From positions 9,296,001 through 9,360,000 of the forward strand of contig CM074863.1 of NCBI GenBank assembly GCA_037501455.1: DNA of 64,000 nucleotides, written 5' to 3'. The position numbers and the translations under genes were made by a program. Source of the DNA: Lantana camara. Its lineage: Eukaryota > Streptophyta > Magnoliopsida > Lamiales > Verbenaceae. The number at the start of each line of letters is the position of its first letter. Position 1 is the stretch's first letter. Positions 23,892 to 36,300 of this stretch are shown here, in pieces. The notes beneath the pieces were generated by a model. That model was not told where the DNA came from, ran no database searches, and saw nothing but the letters and a program-made list of their open reading frames with translations.

Positions 23892-26074
23892 TTCAAAACA
23901 CGTAGAGAATCACAGAATCTACGACCTAAATGGTAAAACAGAGAACTAGTGAGCATGCTGAATTATAACGATATACAAAAGATAAGGTCTTTAATCTAAT
24001 GTAGCTCCCACTGTTTTTCAAAGATCTATAATTCCCAAAGATCTAAGAGGAACAGGTTTCCCAATGGGTACTAAGATCCTAGGCATTTTACCTCGAACCC
24101 ACGACTCGCGGACATTCTAAGTAAGAACCCTAGGTAGGTACAACTTACCAATTCTAACACCTTTAGAACTCTTAGTAATTATTTTTGCATCACCTATCTT
24201 TCAATATGGTCCCACGACTCGTGCGACATCCATATTTACTTAGGCGTTAAGCTAGACCCATCAATCATAAGATCATGATCAAAACTTAGTTCGAACGACC
24301 TACGACTCGCGGACATCGCCTTTGCTAAAATTGACCATGAAATATTGATCATTTAAAATGATCAATTAGGTAACTAAGAACTAATGAGCTCCACTAGCTA
24401 TCCCACGACTCGCGGACAATAACTAGTTTCACTTACTAAACTTAAAACCTATTGATGGAATGCTAGGAATTTAATTCAAAATTTGCATCTCGAATTAAAT
24501 ACCTATTTATTCGAGATTAGCTTAATATTTAATGGGAATTTTCGAATCAACCGGAGAGTTGTCCGGTTCGACCTCACCAACATATATGTTATCCAATTTT
24601 ATTAGTCTTGATTAATGGAAGTACACTTAAATGCATTTCAAACAAGCACATAAACAGATAACATGTCCTAGCATGATACTAACATGTAATGATCATGGGT
24701 TCTACCTATCTTATGTGGGAGCCACTCCACAATCACAAGTTTTAACATACAAGCCACATAAACAGTTTAAATCACATAAGGGAAAGCGGTAACAAAATAC
24801 GAGCTCTATCTCTATTACATTTTTACAATTGAGATTCCCCTCCCTAACATTTTGAGGGGTCTTCACTTATGACCTTCTTGTTACTTGAATGTGGTCCATC
24901 TTACTCCATGGGTGCATTGTCTCCAAAATGAAAATAAAACCTCACCACTTATCTCTACTCTCAAATTACAATAAAAAGAAAAAGACATAAAGTAATAAGG
25001 CTCAATTTTCATATTGGCCTTAGACAATTACACGGGGCATACCCCGGCCTCAAAACAGTAATATGGAAAGCCACATAATAAATCACATAACAGTACACAC
25101 ATAAGTGAGGCTCTAACCTCAATTGAAAAAACGCAACTATAGGGCTCCAACCCCAATTTAAACTATCCATGTGCATAAATTAAAATCATACATAAGTCTA
25201 AACCCATGATCACGTAACATGCTTTTGCGAGAATTTAAATTTAGCCAATAAATTAAAATTCTCGTTTCAAGTCTTAATGACTTAAAACACGACTTGATGC
25301 GAGTCTTATTTATAAAAGTTTTCAATAAATCCCAAATCAACAAAAGAAATAAAATTCCAATTAATTTCTGAAAATTAATAATTTTATCAAAGATGCATTT
25401 TCCCAAAATATAAACCGTTTCAATTTCTCAAAAATCTCAAGTTTAAGTTTTATTCAAAAATTAAAATAAATATTCAAAAATAAAATAAAAAAATTAAAAA
25501 AAATAAAATTGGGACTGGATTGCACGAAACACGAAAAGGCCGGATCACGAAAATCGGGGTCGAGCACGAAAAGGGTTGCGTCCCAGGCGTGCGCGTGCAC
25601 GCCGCGCACTCCTGTGCGCGGCCCTTCTCGGCCAATTGGCGGACGATGGGCGGCCAGTCTCGGCCGCCCTGGGCGAGCGCGCCCGGAAGGCTCCCGCACG
25701 GCGTGCGGGAGGTGCTGGTCGGGATGCCCTGCGCGTGCCTAGGCCAGGCGGGCGGTGCTGCGCAAAGCCCGAGCGCGCGACGCCTTCGCGCGCGGGGTTT
25801 CGCGTGTTCGTCGTAATCCGGGTTTTCGTTTCGTGTTTTCGTTCAAAAGCAAAACCAATCCAAGAAATCCAAAAACAGTTTATACAGTTTCAAATCTAAA
25901 ATAGTTTTCAAAAATTAAATTTTCTAAAAAACAATTTTCAGAAACTTTCAGGAAAAATACAGTTTCGTAATTCAGGCTTTCTAAAACAATTACAAATACT
26001 CAATCGCATCAAGCCTAAGAATTTCTACCAAATTCAATATAATTGAGACGAATCAGAAACATGATTTACTAGGT
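23892..26074 (-). other. Copia leader between primer site and gag
   Basis: About 2.2 kb without a credible protein frame, long for a copia leader. It holds four spaced copies of a motif close to CCACGACTCGCGGACAT (24050-24420) and an isolated GC-rich block (about 25545-25815) in otherwise AT-rich sequence. Open frames in the GC-rich block overlap each other in several frames and look like compositional artefacts. Packaging or dimerisation signals would be expected here, but I cannot identify them. Confidence 0.7.
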
Positions 26075-26087
26075 GGCTCTGATACCA
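26075..26087 (-). other. Copia primer-binding site for initiator tRNA-Met
   Basis: The plus strand reads GGCTCTGATACCA, identical to the 3' end of plant initiator methionine tRNA; the minus strand is therefore the complementary TGGTATCAGAGCC. It lies two bases inside the 5' LTR, the usual arrangement. Confidence 0.92.
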
Positions 26088-26089
26088 CT

Positions 26090-28034
26090 TGTTGGAAAAC
26101 ACGAATCAGAAAGCAGGGGAATTTAAAAAAATTTTCCAACAAAAGGATCTTGGACTCGCAATCGTGTATCCAAATTCGTAGAGTTAGAAAACTTACTTTT
26201 CTTTTATTCTTTCTTGAAGCATTTCAAGCCACCCAAGAACGCTCTTCTCGCGGCTTGATCCCCTCTCCTTGGTAAAGCTCGAATCTTCAAACTTCTAACT
26301 TGAAGCTCTCTAGAGATAATCCACCAACTTGATCACAATCTAACTAGTACGGATGCTAGTTCTCTAGTTAGTGTTTAGGCTTAACCTAGGGTTTATTTGA
26401 TCTTGGAGAAAGGAAGGTGTTCAACACATGAACCAAAAGAATTGCCAATTACTCTCTAAGGGGAGCATGAGCTACCCTATATATAGGAAAGGGATGGGGT
26501 GGCCGAACCTAGTCCTTACGGGCTAAGGATTTCGGCCCCTCTCTCTCCTATTACTTGATCATCAAGTATTTTCCAACTTTGACTTTGAATTCTAATTCAA
26601 ATCAACTTTAAGAGAGCTAAAAATATCCAAACTATTTTTGGATAATTTTATACTTTATTTATTTAAAATAAATAACTTATTTTTATCTAATTAATTAATT
26701 CATAATTAATTAACTAGATTATTTTTCTCCAAAATTAGACTTTCCTTTTAATTTAAAATTAAACCAAAGTCTATTAAATAATTAACAAATTAATTATTTA
26801 ATATATTAATCAAATAATCATGTGTGGGACACGTGTCACAAGGACACGTGTCACTCACGTGACCCACACGTGTGGTTTCACACTTGTGGAACCCTCTAGG
26901 CCCGATTAACTCGTTTAATCATTTTTAAGCCTCAACTCATGTAACCAAGTGGTTGTGTGTGACCCTCTAGGTTCTCAATTCAATTAGCAGTGACCCTAAT
27001 TAATTAATTCACTAATTAATTAATCAGTCCACAGATTAAACGACCATAGTTTAGCAACAGGTGTTTAACCCCTAGCTGAATTGGAATGTTCGGATTCGAC
27101 ATAACCTTTAAGTCATTGATTAATGTGAGATACAATCCTCCTACTTACTATCTCTCAACCAAGATCTAGGGTAAGGGAATAATCAGAACCCTAATAATCC
27201 GGTCTTAAAGCTAAGTGCATTTCATATCCATTTGATCTCAATCCAAGAAACCCTTTTCTTGATGTCTTGATCTACTGCCTTGGCCAAGGACTCCATATGG
27301 CATATGAATGACTTACACAATAAGAGATCACCTTGCAAATGCAAGTGTAGGTCCTTTCTTGATTCTCATTCACTTTCATGAATCACTTGTGCAGCCCCAG
27401 CATAAGCCTTGAATTAGTTGTCTAAGGCGACACCCTGTAAAGCTTATACCTAAGACTACAGAGTTAACTCATAAATTGACAAGGAACCTCAAGTCTAAGG
27501 ATCAATTAATCACATCAATGACTCGTGAGATATTTCCTAATCTAGAAGTTTTCATTTCCTGAAATAGAAACTTTCTTTCCCATTTAGGAATCTTCTCACA
27601 CGGGGCACCTCAGTGAACTTACTTATTAAAGTAAGCACCCTCATGTATCACGCACGTATCAACTATACACTTTGCACCTCCATGAAACAAGGTGGTCCTT
27701 CTTAAGGGCGTGATCCCACAAGCAAGCCTTAGAGGAGTCAGGTTGACACTCCCACTGTCTGTAGGACTCATCGGCTTGGAGTATTTTACTAATCATGACT
27801 TATGTGATATAGGGCTCGTTTCATGAACCATTTCACCTAAATGGTAGAGTCTTAAAGTCATCAGGATTATGGGAGTTCTCATACATGCACAGCTAAAGTA
27901 AACGCATACCAAACAAGAGCATATAAAGAAGTGTTGCCTCAATTCGTTATTTCATTCAAAGATTGTCTGTGATTACAATAAGGAAAAGCAAAAAGCGGAT
28001 ATACAATCGGCTTTCTAGGGCACTATTCCTAACA
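26090..28034 (-). repeat. Copia 5' LTR (right copy)
   Basis: 1945 bp, near-identical partner of 18027-19971. The outer end meets the CAAAT target duplication, after which the MULE-1 transposase resumes in frame. Confidence 0.95.
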
Positions 28035-30229
28035 CAAATAACATTTCTGAATCCTTCAATCATTGGGTGGGAAAGCTGAAAGGTAAGCCTATTCTAGCTT
28101 TAGTTTATGGTCTTAGATCTAAAATCATGAGTAGGCTAAATCAAAGAAGGACAAGAGGAAATACTTGGAAAAATCAAATAGTTCCCACTGTTGTTAAAAA
28201 GCTCAATAAAATAAGAAATGATACAAGGAAATGTTCAATCTTGATTGCCGGAGATGATAAGTATGAAATACAAGATGGCCCAACTCATTATGTTGTAGAT
28301 ATGGCTGCTAGATCCTGTCAGTGTATGGAGTGAGATATATCTGGAAACCCTTGTATACATGCACACACATGTATAACCTATAGAAGAGAGAGGTTAGAAG
28401 ATTATGTAGCTTCAGTTTACACTAAGGAGACTTATATGGAATGCTACAAATACATGATAAATCCTGTACCTGATGAGTCTTTTTGGGAGGATATGCCTGA
28501 TGTGATGCCAATGGATTTACTTCCACCAAACAAGAAAAGGTTGCCAGGCAGACCAAAAAAGAACAGGAGGAAGGAACCCGATGAAGGCCAAAGCATGCCA
28601 AGAGCTGCTGTTGTGAAGTGTAAATCTGTCTGACCATTGGGCATAACAGAAGGACTTGTCCATTGAGAGTACAGGTAATATCTATCTTATGTCGGTTATG
28701 TACATAATTCCATTCTTAATAAATCTGTGTTTACATATTATTCATTTATTTGTCTATAGGAAACTGATGCAGAAGCTGGATCTTCTCAAAGAAGGAATGA
28801 ACAACAGAACAGTGCCCCACCCTCTGATAACATTGATGATTGGAATGAATCTGCACTGAATGAACTGTATGCAAGCTTGGATCAATATGATGCCCAACAA
28901 GATACTGGAATGAACAATGCAGCTCCTGTTCAGGTGGACACAAGTTTCAATCTTGAAAATGAGGTTCCTGGAATGACAACCACTAAGAAAAGAACTCTTG
29001 CTGATTTGAACAAAGATCCTTCAGGTTATGTACATATATATTCAATCCTATATGGTATTTTATTTGTTTTGAATGAATTAGTAATCTATGTGCCTTTAAT
29101 TTCAGGTATAGTGAATGTGACAGAATCACCCTTGAAGAAGAGAAGACAGACTATGCAAAAAGGATACGCTAAAAAGAATACCCCTGCCAAAAGAATTCAG
29201 ATCAAAGAACCAACTGCATCACAACCAAAAAAAGTCAATACTTCGCAAATAACAGGAAAGTGTAAGAGTAAAGTTGTGATGTCTCAGTCGGAGCCCAAAT
29301 TGAAGACTCAACATATCCTATCAAAGCTGACCAAGGATGCTTCTGGTGTCAGATTCTATAGTCAGCCTACTGAAAGCTCAAAGGCTAAGCAGAAGGGAGG
29401 GGTTTCAGATGTATCTGTTAAGGGCAAGGGATCTAAAGTTTCAAAAAAGGATCAAACAAAGGGTAAACAAGTTGGTGCTGTGTCACATAGTCCACCATTG
29501 TTCAGAAAGAGTATGGAAAGGGCCCCTGTCTCTGCAAACAAGAAGAAGTTAGAATTTATGGGGGATTTCAAGATTTTGGGAGTGAACAATTAAGGCGTAT
29601 CTGGAAGTTCTAGATGTTGATACTATATTTGTCCTTGGTATTTGTAATATATTTTGCTCAAGTATTTTGCTCAAGTGATACAATTATGATGTCCTGATCA
29701 CTTGTTATTTTTTGGGCTTGAAAGCCATTTAACTTGAACCATGGATGTGTCTGCAAACAAACATATGATTATGAGCAGTGTTATTCATGCAGTATGTTGT
29801 TATTATTCATTCAGTATGTTAGTATGTATGCAACATTCTATCTTTTAATGAAAATGAACCTTCGTTTATTTGTTTATCATTTCAACAATAGCTCCCCTTA
29901 GGAAACAATAAGCCAATATGAATACCAGTAAGAAGTCAAATCATTTATGTGTTAGATGCATGAGATAGTCTATAAAACTATGTATAGTTGAAACCCAACG
30001 GCTATAAACGACTACATTGTAACACATGGTGCATTTTAACAAATAAATCCCTCAACGTTATATCATCTTACAAAACGACCCCTTTTTATATAGTATATAA
30101 CAAAATAGTCCCTCAGGGTATTTTGGTAATTTCATAATTAGTAAAAATTGGAAAAGGGTATTATGGGAATTTCAAGGGGCAGACCTGACGGAACCCTAAC
30201 GGAACGTAGGGATCTCAAACGGAATATAA

Positions 30230-30317
30230 CTTACAGGGAGTAATATGTAAAAAACGAAAGTATAGGTCCTACGTTGTAATTACGCATAAATAGAGGGTAT
30301 CTAGATGTAAATTTCCC
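30230..30317 (-). repeat. MULE-1 right terminal inverted repeat
   Basis: 88 bases complementary to 12348-12435. TAAATTTAA follows at 30318-30326 as the second copy of the 9-bp target duplication. Confidence 0.9.
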
Positions 30318-30326
30318 TAAATTTAA

Positions 30327-31421
30327 TTAATATGCATGGGTAACCCGATGTTAACACTTGCGTACGTGGATCATGCAATTTTATTAAAATGTAGCTAACT
30401 TAATATTAGATCTTACAGTTTCTGTGTGTATCTATATATATATCTCGATCGTAATTAAATAAATGGAGATATATCTTAGTATTTAATGAGCGAGCACATA
30501 TATGATATCTTGCAAGTCATCATGCATGCGCCGTGGGCGGCCGCTTTCACTTAATTATATGGAGTCTATTTCTGTCGGCTCTTAATAACTCTTAATTAGG
30601 TTAATCAAACACATTAACTTTTGAAATGAAAGGATACATTAGATGGAGACACACCACACAAATACTTGCAAGGGCTTTCGGGTATCCATATTATTCTTAC
30701 AAATACTCTTGTTTTATTGTACTAATCGTGTCACACCAATTTGTTACGCATATATACATATATATATATACACACATACATATATACTATTTGTCCTAAG
30801 TTAGCCCTTTTTAAAAAAATATATATATATGATCAATGCTGGTTTCCTTATTACTAAAAATAAGATTCAAACTCGTGATATTTTTAGTTTTTGTGATGTC
30901 TTAAATATTTCAAAGTTTGTGTCATTTTAAAATGAAATAGGTTAAATGCACATGTAATTCTATAGGATCACGGAACAAGCCCAAAAAATAGTGTATATTT
31001 ACAACAATAATATTGTTGTTTAGTGTTCATCACAAGTACATTAGGGCTTGCATGTATAACTATGATGCACAGATACTTCCAAAAATTTCATTTTACCGTG
31101 TTTTGTCGGACACTCGTGTCAGACACCGTGTCCGATACTTCTCACGTGGGAAATTCAAGAAAAAATTTGTATCGTCGTATCCGTATCGTGTTTGTATCAT
31201 TTTGTCCGTATCCATGCATCGTAGATGTACGTATAATAATAGATATATACAAACGTTAAGCAATAGAGAATATTTTATGTATGGGGAAAGACAAATTAAG
31301 AAGAGTGAGATGAAGTGAATGTGAATTATCAAGTATGTTAATGAGGTTCTTGTTGTCAGAAATGGCCTTCATGATACCTCATTGGGGTTCGTTCCACTAT
31401 ATATACATATATCATATCTTT

Positions 31422-31457
<36 letters not shown>

Positions 31458-32633
31458 AACATAGCTGCCCTAACGCACTCATGTTTTTTGAGGAATATTA
31501 TTTAATTAAATTTGGTTGTATTTAAAGTCTTTTACGTGTCAATCCCTTACAGGAAATGCTTACTTGTGTTCTGCAATCAACTACTACTTGATTTAATTAG
31601 CTACCACTCATTAAATTAGTACTTCGTTTGATTCATATTCTCTCTCTATATATATTTATATTTGGGGGTGGGGGCTTCTCCCTTAAACTTCTTCACCCTT
31701 TTGCAATTATAGCAAACTGAATATGCGGAACAGATTTGATTTTATTAAATACATCTCTGGCACTGGACTGGAGTTTCAACAAATTTTGGTACCTTGTCAT
31801 AATAATTGTGTAGGACAAGAAAATTGAATGGGAAAGGTCATGTAAGTTTTTCACCATTATAATTTTGTGCATCAAGTCAAGGAAAAGGATATGACATCAA
31901 GTAAAATGTTAGGTAAATACCTACAAATTTAAGAAAAGTTTGGTTCACAACAGGGTTAATTGCACCAACAATATTTTGTATTTCTCTAATCAATGCATAT
32001 ATATACCTCAACTTTTAATTTCGAAATCTTGTATCCTAATTAACCCATTATCCCAAAGTTTAATTAACTTCCTCGTTACGAGTTAATTAATTTGCAGCAA
32101 GTAAAATAATGATAATTGTGTGGCATTTGATGAAGTGAACAATATGTTGATTGTTGTTAAGAAGAAACAAGTTAGTGAAAACAAGGGGCAAAGCAAACTC
32201 AATTCATTTGATGGTTCAACCACCCTATATCACTCGATCGGCTCTCTTTCACTCCAATGATGATCACGTAAGGCTACCACACAAAAACAGCAAAAATTAA
32301 AGTGACACTTGCCCTCCCAAATTCATGCATTGGCCTATCGTGACATGATATAATACAAAATCACCTTATTTAAATTAATTATTGAAAAAAGTAAGACTTT
32401 TGCAAGGAGGGGTAATCTTGTAACTTGACAATCAGAGTGAGAAAACTTGGAGAAGAAAATGAAGGATACGATGATGATGACCTAAAGACAAATGCAATCC
32501 ATTGGGTCCCTAAGTGTTCCACTTTCACACTTATTTACTTTCTTCTCCTTGGGATGTCCGCAACCATCTCTCTCTCTCTGTCAACATGAATACATTTTAA
32601 ACTCTTCCAGTACTTGTAATAGTTCTAAACTAG
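30327..32633. other. Spacer and upstream region of the zinc-finger gene
   Basis: AT-rich DNA with TA and CA microsatellites (30750-30785, 31420-31457) and a CT run near 32569-32580. A stretch at about 31055-31225 has repeated GACAC/CGTGTCCG/CGTATCCG words like a dispersed plant repeat (see findings). No gene is recognised. The last several hundred bases presumably include the promoter of the zinc-finger gene. Confidence 0.5.
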
Positions 32634-32640
32634 TATAAAT
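32634..32640 (+). promoter_or_regulatory. Probable TATA box of the zinc-finger gene
   Basis: TATAAAT lies 83 bases before the start codon, leaving about 50 bases of 5' UTR if transcription starts about 30 bases downstream. A CT-rich tract lies just upstream. Placement is by motif only. Confidence 0.65.
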
Positions 32641-32722
32641 ACCCCCCACATGCAGCACCTGCCATCTTAAAAACACAAACACAATTACACACCACACTGA
32701 GTTGAGTCGTAATTCGTACAGC

Positions 32723-33385
32723 ATGGCGGAGCTCGACTACCAAAACAAACCATGCAACAATGGCCGCTTAAAACTCTTCGGATTCAACGTCACCAACGAC
32801 GATCAAGAAGACTCCGCGGCGGAGTCGTCCGCCACCACTCCGCCTTCCGAATCCCTGGATCCCGGCGGCTTCACGGCGGGGGACGGCCGGAAATACGAGT
32901 GCCAGTACTGCTGCCGCGAGTTCGCCAACTCGCAAGCCCTCGGCGGCCACCAGAACGCCCACAAGAAGGAGAGGCAACAGCTCAAGCGGGCTCAAATGCA
33001 GGCCAGCCGGAACGCCGCCGCCTCCTATATGCGCAACCCTATGGTCTCCGCCTTTGCTCCGCCGCCGCACCTCCTCTCCCCCGTCGTTCCCGGCGGCGCT
33101 GCGTCGTGGGTGTATGTTCCACGCGCCGCCGCGCCCATCCACGTGGCGCATGGATGCGTGTTTCCGGCGGCGTCCGGTGGCAGGGGTGTAGGGAACTTAG
33201 CGTACACCGGCGGGGTAGGGGAATCGGGCCTGAGTGGTATTGGGCCTCATCAGCCGATTAAGGCCCACAATGGGAGGTTAGATGGGCCGTCATTGAATCG
33301 GTTTTCTCGAGCCGAAGATGGGCCGGGTTTTGATGATGCATTTGGGCTGGATCTTCACCTTAGCTTGGCTCCAGCCGCGCCGTAA
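32723..33385 (+). CDS. Single C2H2 zinc-finger transcription factor (ZFP5/ZFP6/GIS type)
   Basis: An intronless 220-residue protein. Near the N-terminus is LKLFGFNV (17-24), a signature of the GIS/ZFP5/ZFP6/ZFP8 group. A single plant-type zinc finger has Cys60, Cys63, His76 and His80, with the DNA-contacting QALGGH at 71-76. The C-terminus holds an EAR-like repression motif, LDLHLSLAP. Arabidopsis relatives act in the nucleus in gibberellin and cytokinin control of trichome and root-hair development; which member this matches is unclear, and function here is inferred. The start is the first ATG in frame downstream of the TATA-like box. The GC content is much higher than the surroundings, as is common for intronless plant regulators. 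Overlapping frames in the same stretch are shadows. Confidence 0.93.
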   Translation: MAELDYQNKPCNNGRLKLFGFNVTNDDQEDSAAESSATTPPSESLDPGGFTAGDGRKYECQYCCREFANSQALGGHQNAHKKERQQLKRAQMQASRNAAASYMRNPMVSAFAPPPHLLSPVVPGGAASWVYVPRAAAPIHVAHGCVFPAASGGRGVGNLAYTGGVGESGLSGIGPHQPIKAHNGRLDGPSLNRFSRAEDGPGFDDAFGLDLHLSLAPAAP

Positions 33386-36300
33386 GTTTTTAAACTCGGC
33401 TCGAGTTAATTGGCCTGTCGCTAATTTATCCCTAGTTGGATTTTGTACATTTTCTTCCGATTTATTTATTTAATTATTTCTCTTCGAGGAAACTATACTT
33501 CTCTCGTGCATCTGAATTCAACATTGTAATGGACATACATTTTAAACGGTTAAATCATAAGAGGTAACTTAGCTCAAATAATGGCAACAAAAAATGTTGA
33601 AACTTGACCGGATTTTTTTAACTCGTTATTGACCCGTTCACAGCGGTCCAGATCGGTCTAATTGAAATTGGATATTGGGGGTTAATTTGGATCGAGTGGG
33701 ATGCTGGTTACCGGCTAAATCAGTCCCACTCTGACAGACCGGTTCGTTCCGATTTTCAAAATCGTGAAATAAACATTTGTATTAAAGAGCGGAAATAGTA
33801 AATTGTACTAAATCAGGGGCATTGCATTGATTAAACCTAATGATTGTGCGCGGCTATGGTTAAGGATTCGTTATCAATCACTTTCTTGATTTTCGAAATC
33901 AGGATTCAGGACGCGGCTTAGATTAATTTGAGTGATGAATTAATATATACATATATATTAATTAAATTATTATTAAGCGCAATTGTAGCAAGAATTGACT
34001 GCTCACAAAAGTGTTTAATTTCCTCTATCAATATTGTTTTTTTGTGGAGATGTCTTAATCGAAGTACCAGCTCAACTGAGGCGGCATACATTACTTTAAT
34101 TAAATAAAGAAAGCTGGTAATTAATTTATAGAATATATATATATATATATATAATATGATGTTATGATTAATCTAAAATTCAAACTTTTGGTGATTCATC
34201 GAGTGGAATTCCTCAACGGCTAATAAACTTTTCATCTTTCCGACCAAGTCCGCGTATCTCTTGATTTGAGCATGCAAAATCTTAGCCTACCCCAATTTCG
34301 GTTTGTCAACAAGCGTATATGACAACAATGGAAAATTCTAAAGAATCAACTAATTATACGAGAAAGTCTGCAGATATATCATATTTATAATTTCATCGGT
34401 CACTTTTATTTAAATTTATATTAATAACAGAATAAATATAAAATATCATTCTATTCTATTCATTATATTGTTTCGGATTGGAATGACCCGACAAAGCTTA
34501 ACGACTACTTAATAAAAACTTTCTGAAAAGGGAAGATGTTCTTGCTAGAGGCCGTGAAAATAATTATGGTCAAAATGGTGCCTTCTTTTCGGTGCAAAAT
34601 GATCAAGCCAAAGAATTGTTGATATATGTTTCAAGTCGGTGCTTTATTAATCCACATTGCATGCTTTGTCATGCGCATTGACAATAACAAATATATATGT
34701 TTGTGTGTGCGTGTAAGAGGGTTTTATTGTCTTGTAGATTTCTTACGAAAATGAGTGTGGATATCTAGTTTAGAAAAGAAGATGGATTTGCAGCTAGCAC
34801 AATTGCAACCTCAGATTCTTGAAAAGCTTGTGAACTTGAGGAAAATGCTTTTTTCTTCTTTCCTTGATAAATCCTCTTTGGACATAATCCAGTTGTGAAG
34901 TGGTTGGCCAAAGGATTAATAATTATTGATTAAACAAAATTGGGCCAATCCCATAATTCCCAAAACTTGATCATCTGAATCAAAATGTAGGATTCATGGG
35001 GCCCTAGGGTTCTAATTTCCTTCATAAGTGCAATGCTGAATCGATGTGGGACAGCCACTTCATGCATATCAATCACACCTGAAGTGGTTTATTTCAATGT
35101 ACAGCAAGAATGGACCAATTAATCCTTATGCCGACAAATAACCGATATATGTAATTAATTCTTTATTAGCTTGTTTGCATTTGTCTGATTTCCAATATTT
35201 GGTGGGTGAGAGCTAGCTAGCTTCCTCAAAGTGAGGCAATAATCATGCCCAACATATACGTCATCCCTTTACTTTTCCTATTGGGTCCAAATTTTGGGTG
35301 TGGAATCCAACTAATTAATCCATTTTCTAGAAGTTTAAATGGCTCCGAGAAATTAAACTCCCACTTTAAGTATTATTCGAATACAAATGCTAACATAATT
35401 ATGGATTTCCAACTAATGATACAAAATTACAGGCATAATCATTTGAGCGACTTGACAACAAAGTCTTGATTTTTGGGATCACTAGGTCAGAAATACTTAG
35501 CTTTATGAGAAGAAACAATTAGATTTATAATGATGTTAGATTGTGACCAGGAATAAATGGAGCCAATCACATGCTTTGTTCCCCATATTGTGCATATAAA
35601 TCTTTTCAGAGAGTATGTGTGCCCTAATTAGGGTTATAATAGGAGTTTGTTTTGGGAGTAAATTTTGCCATTGATGGAGGGTCGCGTTCCAACGAGGAGT
35701 TTAAGGTGGTTCGATTGAAGTGGGGCCTAAAACCTCGTAATGATACTCTTTTTCTTAGTTATTAATGTATGTGTGCATGTTCCTAAATCGAATAATGACG
35801 ATATAAGTATACAAACATGCACTAACACTAGCACTTATTTAAAATGATTGATAATACGCCGCCCCATTACGACGCTTAGTTGATCCACTGTTATTATACG
35901 CCCATGAGTTTTTCTCACAAATTAAAAGAATTCTAAATGATTGTTCGTGATGGACCTCGAGGAAATCATTCGCTATTAAATCAAGCAACAGAAAGGCTTT
36001 AGCATGAGCTCTCATATTAAAAGTCAATCGAGTTGTTGATGCCATTTTTTTATTTCGGAAAATGTAATTGGCCGAAAAACTAACGGTCCAGTGATGGTCC
36101 ATATAGAGACAGTACATTAATCACACTAGTTAATTTTAGTCTCAACTTAATATGTCCAATCTAGTGCAACTAAACGAGAAGTGATTAGTTTAAGATATAA
36201 TACACTTACCCTTATAATTGATTGTATTCGATGGAGTTAAATTTGAATTAATTTTGATTGAGGGATGCTTGAAAACGACATGGTTAAGTATACTAACTTC

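Larger units (their letters stand above)
18027..28034 (-). mobile_element. Ty1/copia LTR retrotransposon inside MULE-1
   Basis: Two 1945-bp direct repeats (18027-19971 and 26090-28034) start TGTTGG and end CTAACA. Target duplications CAAAT flank the element at 18022-18026 and 28035-28039. Genes run on the minus strand. The primer-binding site is beside the right LTR and the polypurine tract beside the left one, so the right LTR is the 5' LTR. Domain order gag, protease, integrase, reverse transcriptase, RNase H identifies Ty1/copia. A hand comparison shows about 30 substitutions and no length difference between the LTRs, roughly 1.5%, implying a fairly recent insertion. Pol is disrupted between integrase and reverse transcriptase, so it is probably non-autonomous. 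Confidence 0.95.
13251..29593 (+). pseudogene. MuDR-like transposase of MULE-1, broken and interrupted
   Basis: Coding pieces occur in order. 13251-13463 is an N-terminal PB1-like start, MTDKKYTLVVHFDD. 13661-14227 is an acidic linker, then the MuDR DNA-binding region ending near CENAGCAWRLHAS. 14278-14499 and 14518-14817 hold the MULE transposase core with GFDGCH and FMSDR. A likely intron spans 14818-14898. 14899-15098 contains NNKRCARHIYANF. After the CACTA insertion, 17950-18026 continues as SPSMWSRHAFDPSIKDD. After the copia insertion, 28040 onward gives NISESFNHW (the expected catalytic E), a SWIM-type zinc site (SCQCME, stop, CIHAH) near 28310-28360, a frameshifted CCHC knuckle near 28617-28660, and a Lys/Ser-rich tail to 29593. 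Several in-frame stops and at least three frame changes make it non-functional. Confidence 0.88.
12348..30317 (+). mobile_element. MULE-1: Mutator-like DNA transposon, decayed, split by nested insertions
   Basis: Both ends carry the same roughly 88-bp inverted repeat, starting GGGAAATTTACATC, with one mismatch that I can see. Nine-base target duplications TAAATTTAA lie at 12339-12347 and 30318-30326; 9 bp is diagnostic of Mutator-like elements. Inside is a MuDR-like transposase on the + strand, broken by stops and frame changes. Removing the nested CACTA (15099-17946) and copia (18027-28034) elements with one copy of each target duplication leaves about 5.1 kb, a usual size for an autonomous MULE. 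It is now inactive as a source of transposase, though the ends are well preserved. Confidence 0.92.

Noticed and set aside
25454..25899. Overlapping open frames in the GC-rich part of the copia leader
   Set aside because: Open in several frames on both strands because GC-rich DNA has few stops; no family similarity.
32752..33261. Alternative Arg/Pro-rich frames on both strands over the zinc-finger gene
   Set aside because: Shadows of a GC-rich coding sequence; the real frame has the zinc finger and EAR-like motifs.
35839..36117. 92-residue minus-strand frame in the spacer after the zinc-finger gene
   Set aside because: No similarity I recognise, no splice or promoter context, and AT-rich codon use like the surrounding spacer; not enough to call a gene.
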